Assembly (NCBI RefSeq): GCF_029963765.1
Contig: NZ_JALBYU010000003.1
Location: 301,234-365,233 of the forward strand
Reading direction: 5' to 3'
Length of the DNA: 64,000 nucleotides
Source of the DNA: Pseudomonas sp. UYIF39
GTDB lineage: Bacteria > Pseudomonadota > Gammaproteobacteria > Pseudomonadales > Pseudomonadaceae
In this document: piece after piece, positions 9,365-16,367 of the stretch
Position numbering within the stretch: position 1 is the stretch's first letter
Layout: each line of letters begins with the position of its first letter
Notes under the pieces: model-generated
Seen by the model: only the letters and a program-made list of their open reading frames with translations
Told to the model about the DNA's origin: nothing
Database searches by the model: none
Program-made: the position numbers and the translations under genes

Positions 9365-9391
9365 GTATCGACGACGCGTCAAAAAACTTTA
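9365..9391 (-). promoter_or_regulatory. Sigma-28 (FliA) promoter of fliS-fliT
   Basis: The minus strand reads TAAAGTTT (9384-9391), an 11-base spacer, then GTCGATAC (9365-9372), close to the FliA consensus TAAAGTTT-N11-GCCGATAA. It is about 40 bases upstream of fliS and downstream of the fliD terminator. Confidence 0.8.
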
Positions 9392-9401
9392 GCCTCAAAA
9401 C

Positions 9402-9440
9402 ACAAAAGCCCGGAGCGTTTAACGACGCTGCCGGGCTTTT
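9402..9440 (-). terminator. Bidirectional terminator after fliD
   Basis: AAAAGCCCGG(a)AGCG and CGCT(g)CCGGGCTTTT form a strong GC-rich stem around a short loop, with A-run and T-run on either side. It lies 16 bases past the fliD stop and would end the fliD transcript before the fliST promoter. Confidence 0.85.
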
Positions 9441-9455
9441 GGCGCTGTTAGACTA

Positions 9456-10877
9456 TCAGCTGTTCTTCTGCTGAGCGGTCATTGCTTCGAACATCGAGGT
9501 GATGTTGCTGGCGGTGGCTTTCAGCTTGCCAACCAAGGTATCCATGTCGTTGTATTTTTTGGTCAGTACCGCGGTCAGAGTCTCGATACGACGATCCAGG
9601 GCTTCCTGGTCATTGGTCAACTTGGTCTTGGCTTTATTCAGACTGGTCGTACGCTGATCCAGAATACCGCCAGTATCTGCAAACGGTGCGACAGCCTTTG
9701 TCATCCGCTCCAGCAGGCCGTTATCACCCGTGAACAACTCCTGAACTTCCCCGCCCAGTTTTTTGTCATTCATCGCAGCAGTGAACTTGGTGCTGTCAAA
9801 ATCGAGCGCACCGGTCTTCTGATTGGTGGTAATACCCAACTGCGCGAGCACGGTGAGCTTGTCACCTGAACCAGTTTCCGACAGAGGCGAGCGAATAGCC
9901 GCCAGGATCGAACGCGGCAGCGCATCACCGGTCAATGCTGCCGGGACGGTCAGCTTGCCATCATCATCGAGCGAAGGCTTGGTCAGCGCGGTGACGCTCT
10001 TGGCGATAGCGTTGTAGGCATCGACAAACTTTTGGATCGACGCCTTCAGGCCATCGGTGTTCGTCGCCACGGTAACAGTCGAGGTTCCTACAGCCACGAG
10101 GCTAAACGTCAGGCCGGAAACAGCTTTGTCGACCGCGTTGGTCTTGCTGGTCAACGCCATGCCATCGACGGTGAAATTGGCATCGAGAGCCACTGCACCT
10201 ATAGCCCCAGCGGACGTGGCGGTCATTGGAGAGCCTGAGGTGCCGACGACGTTAGTTCCATCGATTTCAAGCCCGGCAATACCACTGACGGAAATATCAG
10301 AGCCCGCGCCGGTGTTACTGGAGCCCAGCACAAGGCGCGAACCAAAGGAGTCAGTGACGATGTTGGCACTGACACCAGCCAACTTGAGCGAGCTGTCGGC
10401 GTTGATCGAGTCGCGAACCGACTGCAATGTCGCTCCGGCGGCCACATTGACGTTGAAATTCTTGCCACTCTGGCTGATGGTGAGCGTGCCCGTGGGAATA
10501 GCGCTGCTCGTACCACCGGCAAACGCAGCACTGGCCACTTTGGACGACGTGGCCAGGTTACCGACGTTGATGACGTAGTTGCCGCCCACGGCTGAGTTGC
10601 TAGCGGTGGCCGTAACAATTTTCACATCAGAGGAAGTCGCAGCAAACCCGGGAAACTGCGGGTTGGTTTTACTGCCCAAATCAGTCATGGATTTGGTAAA
10701 CGCAGCCATCAAGGACTTCAAGGTCCCGATACCGGAGATGCTTGCGGTGTTGGTCGCAGTCCCACGGTCGATCTGGCCTTGCTTGGCCGCTTTATCAGCG
10801 TTTACCAGAGCTTTGACGATAGCACCAGTATCAAGGCCGGAGCCTAAACCCGTGCCCGGTAGAATTGGACTTGCCAT
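9456..10877 (-). CDS. fliD: Flagellar filament capping protein FliD
   Basis: A 473-aa secreted cap protein (HAP2) that sits at the filament tip and folds flagellin subunits into place. The N-terminus MASPILPGTGLGSGLDTGAIVK and the following helical stretch match FliD_N. The Ala/Ser/Thr-rich centre (about 90-250) forms the variable exposed domains. The C-terminal helix (about 400-470), with LDRRIETLTAVLTKKYNDMD, is the FliD_C coiled coil. There is no cleaved signal peptide, as expected for type III export. It follows flaG on the same strand and ends at a strong terminator. Confidence 0.95.
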   Translation of the reverse strand: MASPILPGTGLGSGLDTGAIVKALVNADKAAKQGQIDRGTATNTASISGIGTLKSLMAAFTKSMTDLGSKTNPQFPGFAATSSDVKIVTATASNSAVGGNYVINVGNLATSSKVASAAFAGGTSSAIPTGTLTISQSGKNFNVNVAAGATLQSVRDSINADSSLKLAGVSANIVTDSFGSRLVLGSSNTGAGSDISVSGIAGLEIDGTNVVGTSGSPMTATSAGAIGAVALDANFTVDGMALTSKTNAVDKAVSGLTFSLVAVGTSTVTVATNTDGLKASIQKFVDAYNAIAKSVTALTKPSLDDDGKLTVPAALTGDALPRSILAAIRSPLSETGSGDKLTVLAQLGITTNQKTGALDFDSTKFTAAMNDKKLGGEVQELFTGDNGLLERMTKAVAPFADTGGILDQRTTSLNKAKTKLTNDQEALDRRIETLTAVLTKKYNDMDTLVGKLKATASNITSMFEAMTAQQKNS

Positions 10878-10959
10878 GTGAAACTCCCTTCAGTGTGTCG
10901 CCGGCCTTTTGACCACTACAACGCCCAAAAGAACATAGCAACAAAATTCATGCCAGCTG

Positions 10960-11325
10960 TCAGACTTTTGCGCTGAACAACAGGCTGCTTGCATCATTCA
11001 AGCTATTGGCCAGTTTAAGGACTTCTTCGTTGGGGATCTGACGGATCACCTCACCAGAGTCACTGGCAATCACTTTTACCACTACTTTGCCTGAAGGCTC
11101 GTCAATCGAAAACTCAAGATTGCGCTTGACCGTTTGAACAAACTTTTCGATTTCCTGAACGGCCATCTTCAGTTGTTCCTGCTCGGATTGGGTACCTTTA
11201 CTTTCTTCCTTGACGACAACCACTGGCGTAGCTTCCGCTAGAGGCTTCTGGGCCGGCTTATCGGCAACAGTCGTCGCCTGCTTGGCCGCAGGATAAGACA
11301 AGTTCAGCTTCACGCTCATATCCAT
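10960..11325 (-). CDS. flaG: FlaG family flagellar protein
   Basis: A 121-aa protein between fliC and fliD. The C-terminal half (IEKFVQTVKRNLEFSIDEPSGKVVVKVIASDSGEVIRQIP) is the FlaG domain. The N-terminal half is a charged linker. FlaG affects filament length in Pseudomonas. Several in-frame starts exist: ATG at 11325 has AGAGG at eight bases, ATG at 11331 is closer to it, and the frame opens with GTG at 11334. The true start is therefore within nine bases. Confidence 0.9.
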   Translation of the reverse strand: MDMSVKLNLSYPAAKQATTVADKPAQKPLAEATPVVVVKEESKGTQSEQEQLKMAVQEIEKFVQTVKRNLEFSIDEPSGKVVVKVIASDSGEVIRQIPNEEVLKLANSLNDASSLLFSAKV

Positions 11326-11396
11326 GTCCATCACCTCTTAAAGTAAAAAAGCGAGAGAGCACGCAAGCGCACCCCCCCGCCAAAACTCATCAGCTA

Positions 11397-12248
11397 TTAC
11401 TGAAGCAGTTTCAGTACAGCGGATGGCAGTTGGTTGGCCTGAGCCAGAACTGCGGTGGAAGCTTGTTGCAGAGTTTGTTGCTTGGTCAGCTGTGCAGTTT
11501 CAGAAGCGAAGTCGGTATCTTGTACGCGACCCAGTGCAGCGCTGGCGTTTTCGTTGATGTTCTGCAGGTTGGAGATGGTGCTGGTCAGACGGTTTTGTGC
11601 AGCACCGAGGTCAGCACGGCTGGTGTTGATGGTTTTCAGTGCCGCGTCGATTGCGTCGATTGCAGCAGCAGTGCTGGCTTCTGCAGTGGCGCTGTCGTTA
11701 CCAGTGATGGCGATGGCGGCAGAGTCAACGCTCAGGGTGGCAGCATCGAAGCCGCTGTCCAGAGTGATGGTGATCTGGTTGGTAGCGCCGGTGTTGGAAC
11801 CAACCTGGAAGGTCATGGTGCCAGCGGTGCCGTCGATCAGGTTTTTACCGTTCAGGTTGGTCGACTTGGCAATACGGGTCAGTTCGTCCGACATGGTTGC
11901 GAACTCTTTGTTCAGAGCAGCACGGTCGTCGGTACCGTTGGAGTCGTTTCGTGCTTGAACAGCCAGTTCACGCATACGCTGCAGAATGTTGGTCGATTCT
12001 TGCATCGCGCCTTCAGCGGTCTGAGCAATCGAAATACCGTCGTTGGCGTTTTTGATCGCCATGGTCTGACCACGGATCTGCGAGGTCATACGGGTAGCGA
12101 TTTGCAGGCCGGCGGCGTCATCTTTTGAGCTGTTGATTTTCAGGCCGGAAGACAGACGAGTCATCGAAGTCGACAGAGCATCAGAAGCCTTGTTCAGGTT
12201 TTTCTGTACGTTCAACGATGTAACGTTAGTGTTTACTGTTAAAGCCAT
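11397..12248 (-). CDS. fliC: Flagellin FliC
   Basis: A short 283-aa flagellin. The N-terminal D0/D1 helices (1-about 140) include MALTVNTNVTSLNVQKNLNK and SSGLKINSSKDDAAGLQIA. The C-terminal D1/D0 (about 205-283) ends NQLPSAVLKLLQ. The central exposed part (about 140-205) is small and rich in Ser and Thr, the likely O-glycosylation surface for the adjacent island. Secretion is by the flagellar type III route. Transcription is from a sigma-28 site in the 5' leader. Codon use is strongly biased, as expected for a highly expressed gene. Confidence 0.98.
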   Translation of the reverse strand: MALTVNTNVTSLNVQKNLNKASDALSTSMTRLSSGLKINSSKDDAAGLQIATRMTSQIRGQTMAIKNANDGISIAQTAEGAMQESTNILQRMRELAVQARNDSNGTDDRAALNKEFATMSDELTRIAKSTNLNGKNLIDGTAGTMTFQVGSNTGATNQITITLDSGFDAATLSVDSAAIAITGNDSATAEASTAAAIDAIDAALKTINTSRADLGAAQNRLTSTISNLQNINENASAALGRVQDTDFASETAQLTKQQTLQQASTAVLAQANQLPSAVLKLLQ

Positions 12249-12328
12249 GACGAATTCCTCGTTGGTTGGGTACTGCGGCTTCCGGCCCTGGCAACCGCCG
12301 GGTATGGCCTAGAGAACCTTCGTAATAG

Positions 12329-12355
12329 TTATCGTCGGGTTTGCAACTTGCTTTA
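12329..12355 (-). promoter_or_regulatory. Sigma-28 (FliA) promoter of fliC
   Basis: The minus strand reads TAAAGCAA (12348-12355), 11 bases, then GACGATAA (12329-12336), close to the FliA consensus TAAAGTTT-N11-GCCGATAA. It lies about 80 bases upstream of the fliC ATG, leaving a 5' leader. Confidence 0.88.
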
Positions 12356-12443
12356 GGGGATTTTCAAAAATATTTGCCATCACGTTGCCACCCCCCCGCA
12401 AACAAAGGACTTAGCCACACTCAAGCAGCGAGAAAATGACGTC

Positions 12444-12488
12444 AGGAAAATGCCGGTGACAGGTTGGCGAAGACTTGCCGGCACCGGC
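12444..12488 (-). terminator. Possible terminator after the 89-aa unknown gene
   Basis: On the minus strand GCCGGTG and CACCGGC pair across a structured insert and are followed by ATTTTCC. It falls just past the 12503 stop and ahead of the fliC promoter. The long loop lowers confidence. Confidence 0.45.
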
Positions 12489-12502
12489 AGAAGAGAAATT
12501 GT

Positions 12503-12772
12503 TTAAAAGGACAGCGTGTCAGTCATCAGTTGGACCAGTTCGTATTCGAGGTAATCTGCCAGAGCGAGCCAGTTTTGCGCTTCCTGGCAATCGAGCATCA
12601 GGCCCAGCAAGAATACCCATTGCTGCTGAGCATCCTTTGACGCCTGATCGAAGGACACCTGCAACGGCGAGATCAGTTCGATCATCGTCAGCCCCGCTTC
12701 CACATCACGCCCCAGCCGAAACAACGCCGCACACTGCTGCGAACCGACAATAAAAGACTGCAGCTCGCTCAT
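12503..12772 (-). CDS. Small protein of unknown function downstream of Maf
   Basis: I do not recognise a family. It is an 89-aa acidic protein starting MSELQSFIVGSQQCAALF, leucine- and glutamine-rich and predicted helical (WVFLLGLMLDCQEAQNWLALADYLEYEL). It has no signal peptide or membrane span. Its ATG overlaps the stop of the Maf gene (ATGA), so it is almost certainly co-translated with Maf. An accessory or chaperone-like role in flagellin modification is an inference from this coupling only. Confidence 0.75.
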   Translation of the reverse strand: MSELQSFIVGSQQCAALFRLGRDVEAGLTMIELISPLQVSFDQASKDAQQQWVFLLGLMLDCQEAQNWLALADYLEYELVQLMTDTLSF

Positions 12773-14061
12773 ACCGTCAACTCCGGGTGAAACACCGTAC
12801 CGGCGATCATCGCCCCTGCCCGGCTGCTGTTATAGAAACGCACCTGTGGGTGCCCCGCGATAAAACGCTCCAGCTCACACAGATAACTGCGGAAGTTGAG
12901 CTGCGTCTTGATCCGCAGTCCATGCCCGTCGAGCACCCAGTGTTTGGCCGCCCCCAGTTGCGGGCCAAGGTCGCCATCGTTCCAGCCGGCATGGGTCTTG
13001 TCGCCGGGAAAGGCGAAGTCGGCGCCGAACAGGGTGATCTGCGCTGCGCCCATCTTCACCGCAAGGTCCACCGCCGGGTGAATCACGCTACCACCCACAT
13101 ACAACTCGCCCTTGGGCCATTGCTGACGCAGCTGTTGATAGATCGGGCTGGCGGAATAACCGGCGTAACGCTGCCCCTGCCAGGCCCCAAGTACCAGAGG
13201 ATCGACCATAGGCATGTACACCAGTGTTATCGAGGATGTGCCTTCAGATGGCAGATGCCGAGCCGAGATGCGCTGATCGATGCTAACCACCACGTCGGGG
13301 AGAATGCCGTGATTGAGCAGCGGCCGGTAGGCGGTATCGACACAAATAAAAAATGGTCGCACCGCTTGCTCACGAATCGCCCGCAAGCGATCGAAGTGCA
13401 GCTCAAGACTCGGGCCCGTGGCAATGACGAACACTTCCTGCCCGGCACAGGAACCGAACAACTCGGCCACATCGCCATCGGCCTGCACCAGCGCCAGGCT
13501 CGCCTGCAAGCGCTCGACGATGTTTGGAGCCTGAGGATCAAACTCACGGTTATTAAATGTCAGGTGGGTTTCGCTGATCAGGCGATCGCGGATCTTGGCA
13601 TTGAAGTCATCGGCCAGCACCAACTCGGACGGCAAGGCGAAAAACGGCAGCCGGATTTCCGCCAGATCGCCGGCATACAGCAACTCAACTCGCGGATCGC
13701 CAAGCCACTGCTGCTGATCCAGCAGTTGCAGCACCAGCGCAAACACCGTTCCGTTGAGGATGTGCACATACAAGCGTTCAAGCCCGGCGCGCGCCAGCAG
13801 CTCCACTTGCAGATCGCCAAGCCCGGTGCCGTAGACATGCACCACGGGGCTGTCGATCGGGAGGCTGTCAGCTTGAAGCCTGGCCTCGTGGGTGCGGTCA
13901 TGGCGACTGGTCAGCTGAATGCCGTTGATACTCAGAGTCGAGCCCAGGCCTTCCACCAGCTCAGCCTGCAACAAGCTTGCGTTCTCAACCAGCAAGCGCG
14001 CAGAAAGCATCGGCCAGCGGCGCTGTATGACGTCGACGTTGCGCTCAAAGAACTCGCTCAT
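12769..14061 (-). CDS. Motility-associated factor (Maf) glycosyltransferase, DUF115/MptE-like
   Basis: A 430-aa protein with the Maf/DUF115 core. VFVIATGPSLE (about 212-222) is the nucleotide-binding loop. ICVDTAYRPLLNHGILPDVV and VSIDQR follow, then TLFGADFAFPGDKTHA. Maf proteins in Campylobacter, Aeromonas and others are needed to attach nonulosonic acids such as pseudaminic acid to flagellin Ser/Thr. Here a full pseudaminic acid pathway lies in the same island and fliC is adjacent, so transfer of Pse to FliC in the cytoplasm is the likely job. Followed directly by the 89-aa gene. Confidence 0.85.
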   Translation of the reverse strand: MSEFFERNVDVIQRRWPMLSARLLVENASLLQAELVEGLGSTLSINGIQLTSRHDRTHEARLQADSLPIDSPVVHVYGTGLGDLQVELLARAGLERLYVHILNGTVFALVLQLLDQQQWLGDPRVELLYAGDLAEIRLPFFALPSELVLADDFNAKIRDRLISETHLTFNNREFDPQAPNIVERLQASLALVQADGDVAELFGSCAGQEVFVIATGPSLELHFDRLRAIREQAVRPFFICVDTAYRPLLNHGILPDVVVSIDQRISARHLPSEGTSSITLVYMPMVDPLVLGAWQGQRYAGYSASPIYQQLRQQWPKGELYVGGSVIHPAVDLAVKMGAAQITLFGADFAFPGDKTHAGWNDGDLGPQLGAAKHWVLDGHGLRIKTQLNFRSYLCELERFIAGHPQVRFYNSSRAGAMIAGTVFHPELTV

Positions 14062-14083
14062 GGAGCCTCGCTTTTCATTCGGG

Positions 14084-14126
14084 CAAAAAAATAGCGCTCA
14101 AGGTTACACCTTGAACGCTTTTTTTG
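14084..14126 (-). terminator. Bidirectional terminator between the KAS III-like and Maf genes
   Basis: The AGCG-TCAAGGT arm pairs with ACCTTGA-CGCT around a 3-base loop, with a run of seven A on the left and seven T on the right. It is downstream of the KAS III-like stop (14159) and just upstream of the Maf ATG, so Maf would need its own promoter or read-through. Confidence 0.85.
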
Positions 14127-14158
14127 TGCCTGGCATTCTTTGACCAAAGAGCCGAGGT

Positions 14159-15085
14159 TCAAGGGCGATAAATGATCGCCGAACCCCACGACAGACCAAC
14201 GCCGAAACCGCTCAACGCCACGCGCTTCCAGGTGGAATTCAGCACATGTTTTTCCAGCAGCAGCGGGATGCTTGATGACACCGTGTTGCCGGTCTCGACC
14301 ATGTCCTTGATGAACTTCTCAGGCTCGCCTTCAAAGCGTCGCGCCACGGCATCGACAATCGCTGCACTGCCCTGATGGATGCAAAAGGCATCGATATCGT
14401 CAGCGGTCAGTTGCGAATCAGCCAGCAGCTCGTGCAAATGCGCCGGGACTTTGAGCAGCGCGAAGTTGAACACCTGACGGCCGTTCATGAAGAACACGCC
14501 GTCGGAGACCTTCAAGTGCGGCGCTCCGGAACCGTCGGTGCCGAACTTGGCCTTGCCCAACTGCCATGGCGCGTCTTCGCCCATCCAGGTGGCGGTAGCG
14601 GCATCACCAAAGAGCATGGTGGTGTTGCGGTCTTCCGGATCGACGATTTTCGAGTACGGATCGGCAGTCACCAACAGGCCATTCTTGAGGCCCGTGGCTT
14701 CCATGAACCCCTTGATCGCATAGATGCCGTAGACATAGCCGGAGCAGCCCAGGGAAATATCGAACGCGGCGACGGTGGTCGGCAGTCCGAGTTTGTCCTG
14801 AACGATGGCTGCCGTGTGCGGCAGGCCTTCTTCGTCGCCGTTCTGAGTGACGACGATCAGCACGTCGATGGATTCACGGTTCAAATCGGGATTGTTGGCG
14901 AACAGCGCATTGACTGCTTCGACACACAGGTCCGAAGTTTCCTGCTCGGCGTCTTTGCGCGGCAGGAAGGCCGAACCGATTTTGCCCAGGATGAATTCTT
15001 CATCCTTTTCGAACTTTGCACCTTGTGCGTAATTGTCCACGCCGGCTACAGGAACGTAGCTCGCAATGCTCTTTATGCCAATCAT
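14159..15085 (-). CDS. Ketoacyl-ACP synthase III-like protein of the glycosylation island
   Basis: A 308-aa FabH-type thiolase-fold enzyme with the complete triad: Cys114 (SLGCSGYVYG), His237 (CIHQGS) and Asn267 (ETGNTVSSSIP). The C-terminal GFGVGLSWGSAII is typical. It is not beside fatty-acid genes. KAS III homologues are found in flagellin glycosylation islands of other Pseudomonas (fgt3 of P. syringae), where they are thought to provide an acyl group for the glycan. The acyl substrate here cannot be read from sequence. Own transcription unit: a terminator follows, and a 229-base gap precedes it. Confidence 0.85.
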   Translation of the reverse strand: MIGIKSIASYVPVAGVDNYAQGAKFEKDEEFILGKIGSAFLPRKDAEQETSDLCVEAVNALFANNPDLNRESIDVLIVVTQNGDEEGLPHTAAIVQDKLGLPTTVAAFDISLGCSGYVYGIYAIKGFMEATGLKNGLLVTADPYSKIVDPEDRNTTMLFGDAATATWMGEDAPWQLGKAKFGTDGSGAPHLKVSDGVFFMNGRQVFNFALLKVPAHLHELLADSQLTADDIDAFCIHQGSAAIVDAVARRFEGEPEKFIKDMVETGNTVSSSIPLLLEKHVLNSTWKRVALSGFGVGLSWGSAIIYRP

Positions 15086-15152
15086 TACGGCTTCCCAATA
15101 ATAAACAGCCCAATACCACCGCTCGTAATGATTCGAGGGGCGCCGACAAACA

Positions 15153-15182
15153 GAGAAAAATGTCGCCCCGAGGGAGCGACAG
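15153..15182 (-). terminator. Candidate terminator of the pse operon
   Basis: The minus strand has GTCGC and GCGAC arms with extra G:C pairs around a CTCG loop, followed by ATTTTTCTC. It lies about 130 bases past the pseI stop and before the KAS III-like gene. Confidence 0.55.
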
Positions 15183-15314
15183 ACGGGAAGAATAAAAGGC
15201 TATCACTGGGTCAAAAAGACACCAGGCGCCACCTACCCGATTAATACAATACAGTGAAGATGCGCGTTATGACTCGCAGGTCACGCTATTTTGCCGAATC
15301 TGGCCGATAAGGCG

Positions 15315-16367
15315 TTATTCGACCAATGACCAATCCAGCGGCGTTCCACGCTTGATGGCCTGGCGGGCACGGCGGCCCAGAAGGGTTTCAGCGTGTTTGG
15401 GCGCCAGCCCCAGGCCAGGACGGATGGCCCGCAGATTGGCGGCGCTGAAGGACTCGCCCGCAGCAATGTCCTGAGTCACATAGAGCGAACGGCGATACAC
15501 CAAGGACTTGCGCTCGGCTTCAGTCACGCCGTAATGCACATGGCCCATGGCCTGCCAGGCGCGCTCGGTTTCGATCACCAGACTGGCCAGCTCGGCAGGC
15601 TCCAGAGAGAAACTGGCATCCACGCCACCCGCGGAACGGTCGAGGGTGAAATGTTTTTCCACCACCGTCGCCCCCAGTGCCACCGCGGCGACGGACACTC
15701 CGACACCCATGGAGTGATCGGACAGGCCAACTTCACAGCCAAACAATTCGCGCAAGTGAGGAATCGTCCGCACGTTGCTGTTGGCGGGCGTCGCAGGGTA
15801 AGTGCTGGTGCATTTGAGCAACACCAGATCCTTGCAACCAGCCTCTCGGGCGGCACGCACGGTTTCGTCAAGTTCAGCGATGCTGGCCATGCCGGTCGAA
15901 ATGATCAGCGGCTTGCCTGTGGCGGCAACCCGCCGAATCAGTGGCAGGTCGGTGTTTTCGAAACTGGCGATTTTGTAGGCCGGTACGTCGAGGCTTTCGA
16001 GGAAGTCCACTGCGGTGTCATCGAACGGAGTGGAGAACGCGAGCATGCCCAGCTCTTTGGCCCTGGCGAAAATCGGCGCGTGCCATTCCCACGGTGTGTG
16101 GGCCTTCTCGTACAACGCGTACAGCGAAGAACCGGCCCAGAGGCTACTCGGGTCCTTGATGAAGAACTCACCTTCGGACAGGTCCAGGGTCATGGTCTCG
16201 GCGGTGTAGGTCTGCAGCTTCAAGGCATGGGCACCGGCCTTGGCCGCGGCGTCGACGATCTGCAGCGCCACCTCCAGCGACTGGTTATGGTTGCCACTCA
16301 TCTCGGCAATGATGAACGGCGGCGCATCGGTACCGATGGAGCGATTGCCAATCTTGAAGCTAGTCAT
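15315..16367 (-). CDS. pseI: Pseudaminic acid synthase PseI
   Basis: A 350-aa NeuB-family enzyme that condenses 6-deoxy-2,4-diacetamido-altrose with phosphoenolpyruvate to give pseudaminic acid. The TIM-barrel has FIIAEMSGNHNQSLE, ALKLQTYTAETMTLD and LKCTSTYPA. GLSDHSMGVGVSVAAVALGA and VEKHFTLDRS follow. A C-terminal SAF/antifreeze-like domain (about 285-345) carries RSLYVTQDIAAGE. The context PseB-C-F-GH-I points to pseudaminic acid, not sialic or legionaminic acid. It overlaps pseGH by 8 bases and is the last gene of the operon. Confidence 0.95.
   Translation of the reverse strand: MTSFKIGNRSIGTDAPPFIIAEMSGNHNQSLEVALQIVDAAAKAGAHALKLQTYTAETMTLDLSEGEFFIKDPSSLWAGSSLYALYEKAHTPWEWHAPIFARAKELGMLAFSTPFDDTAVDFLESLDVPAYKIASFENTDLPLIRRVAATGKPLIISTGMASIAELDETVRAAREAGCKDLVLLKCTSTYPATPANSNVRTIPHLRELFGCEVGLSDHSMGVGVSVAAVALGATVVEKHFTLDRSAGGVDASFSLEPAELASLVIETERAWQAMGHVHYGVTEAERKSLVYRRSLYVTQDIAAGESFSAANLRAIRPGLGLAPKHAETLLGRRARQAIKRGTPLDWSLVE

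Noticed and set aside
11341..11396. Possible fliC terminator (GCG-rich stretch plus TTTTTT)
   Set aside because: No self-complementary stem could be drawn before the T-run.
12787..14094. 435-codon plus-strand frame antisense to Maf
   Set aside because: It mirrors the Maf coding frame and has no start context or known motifs.
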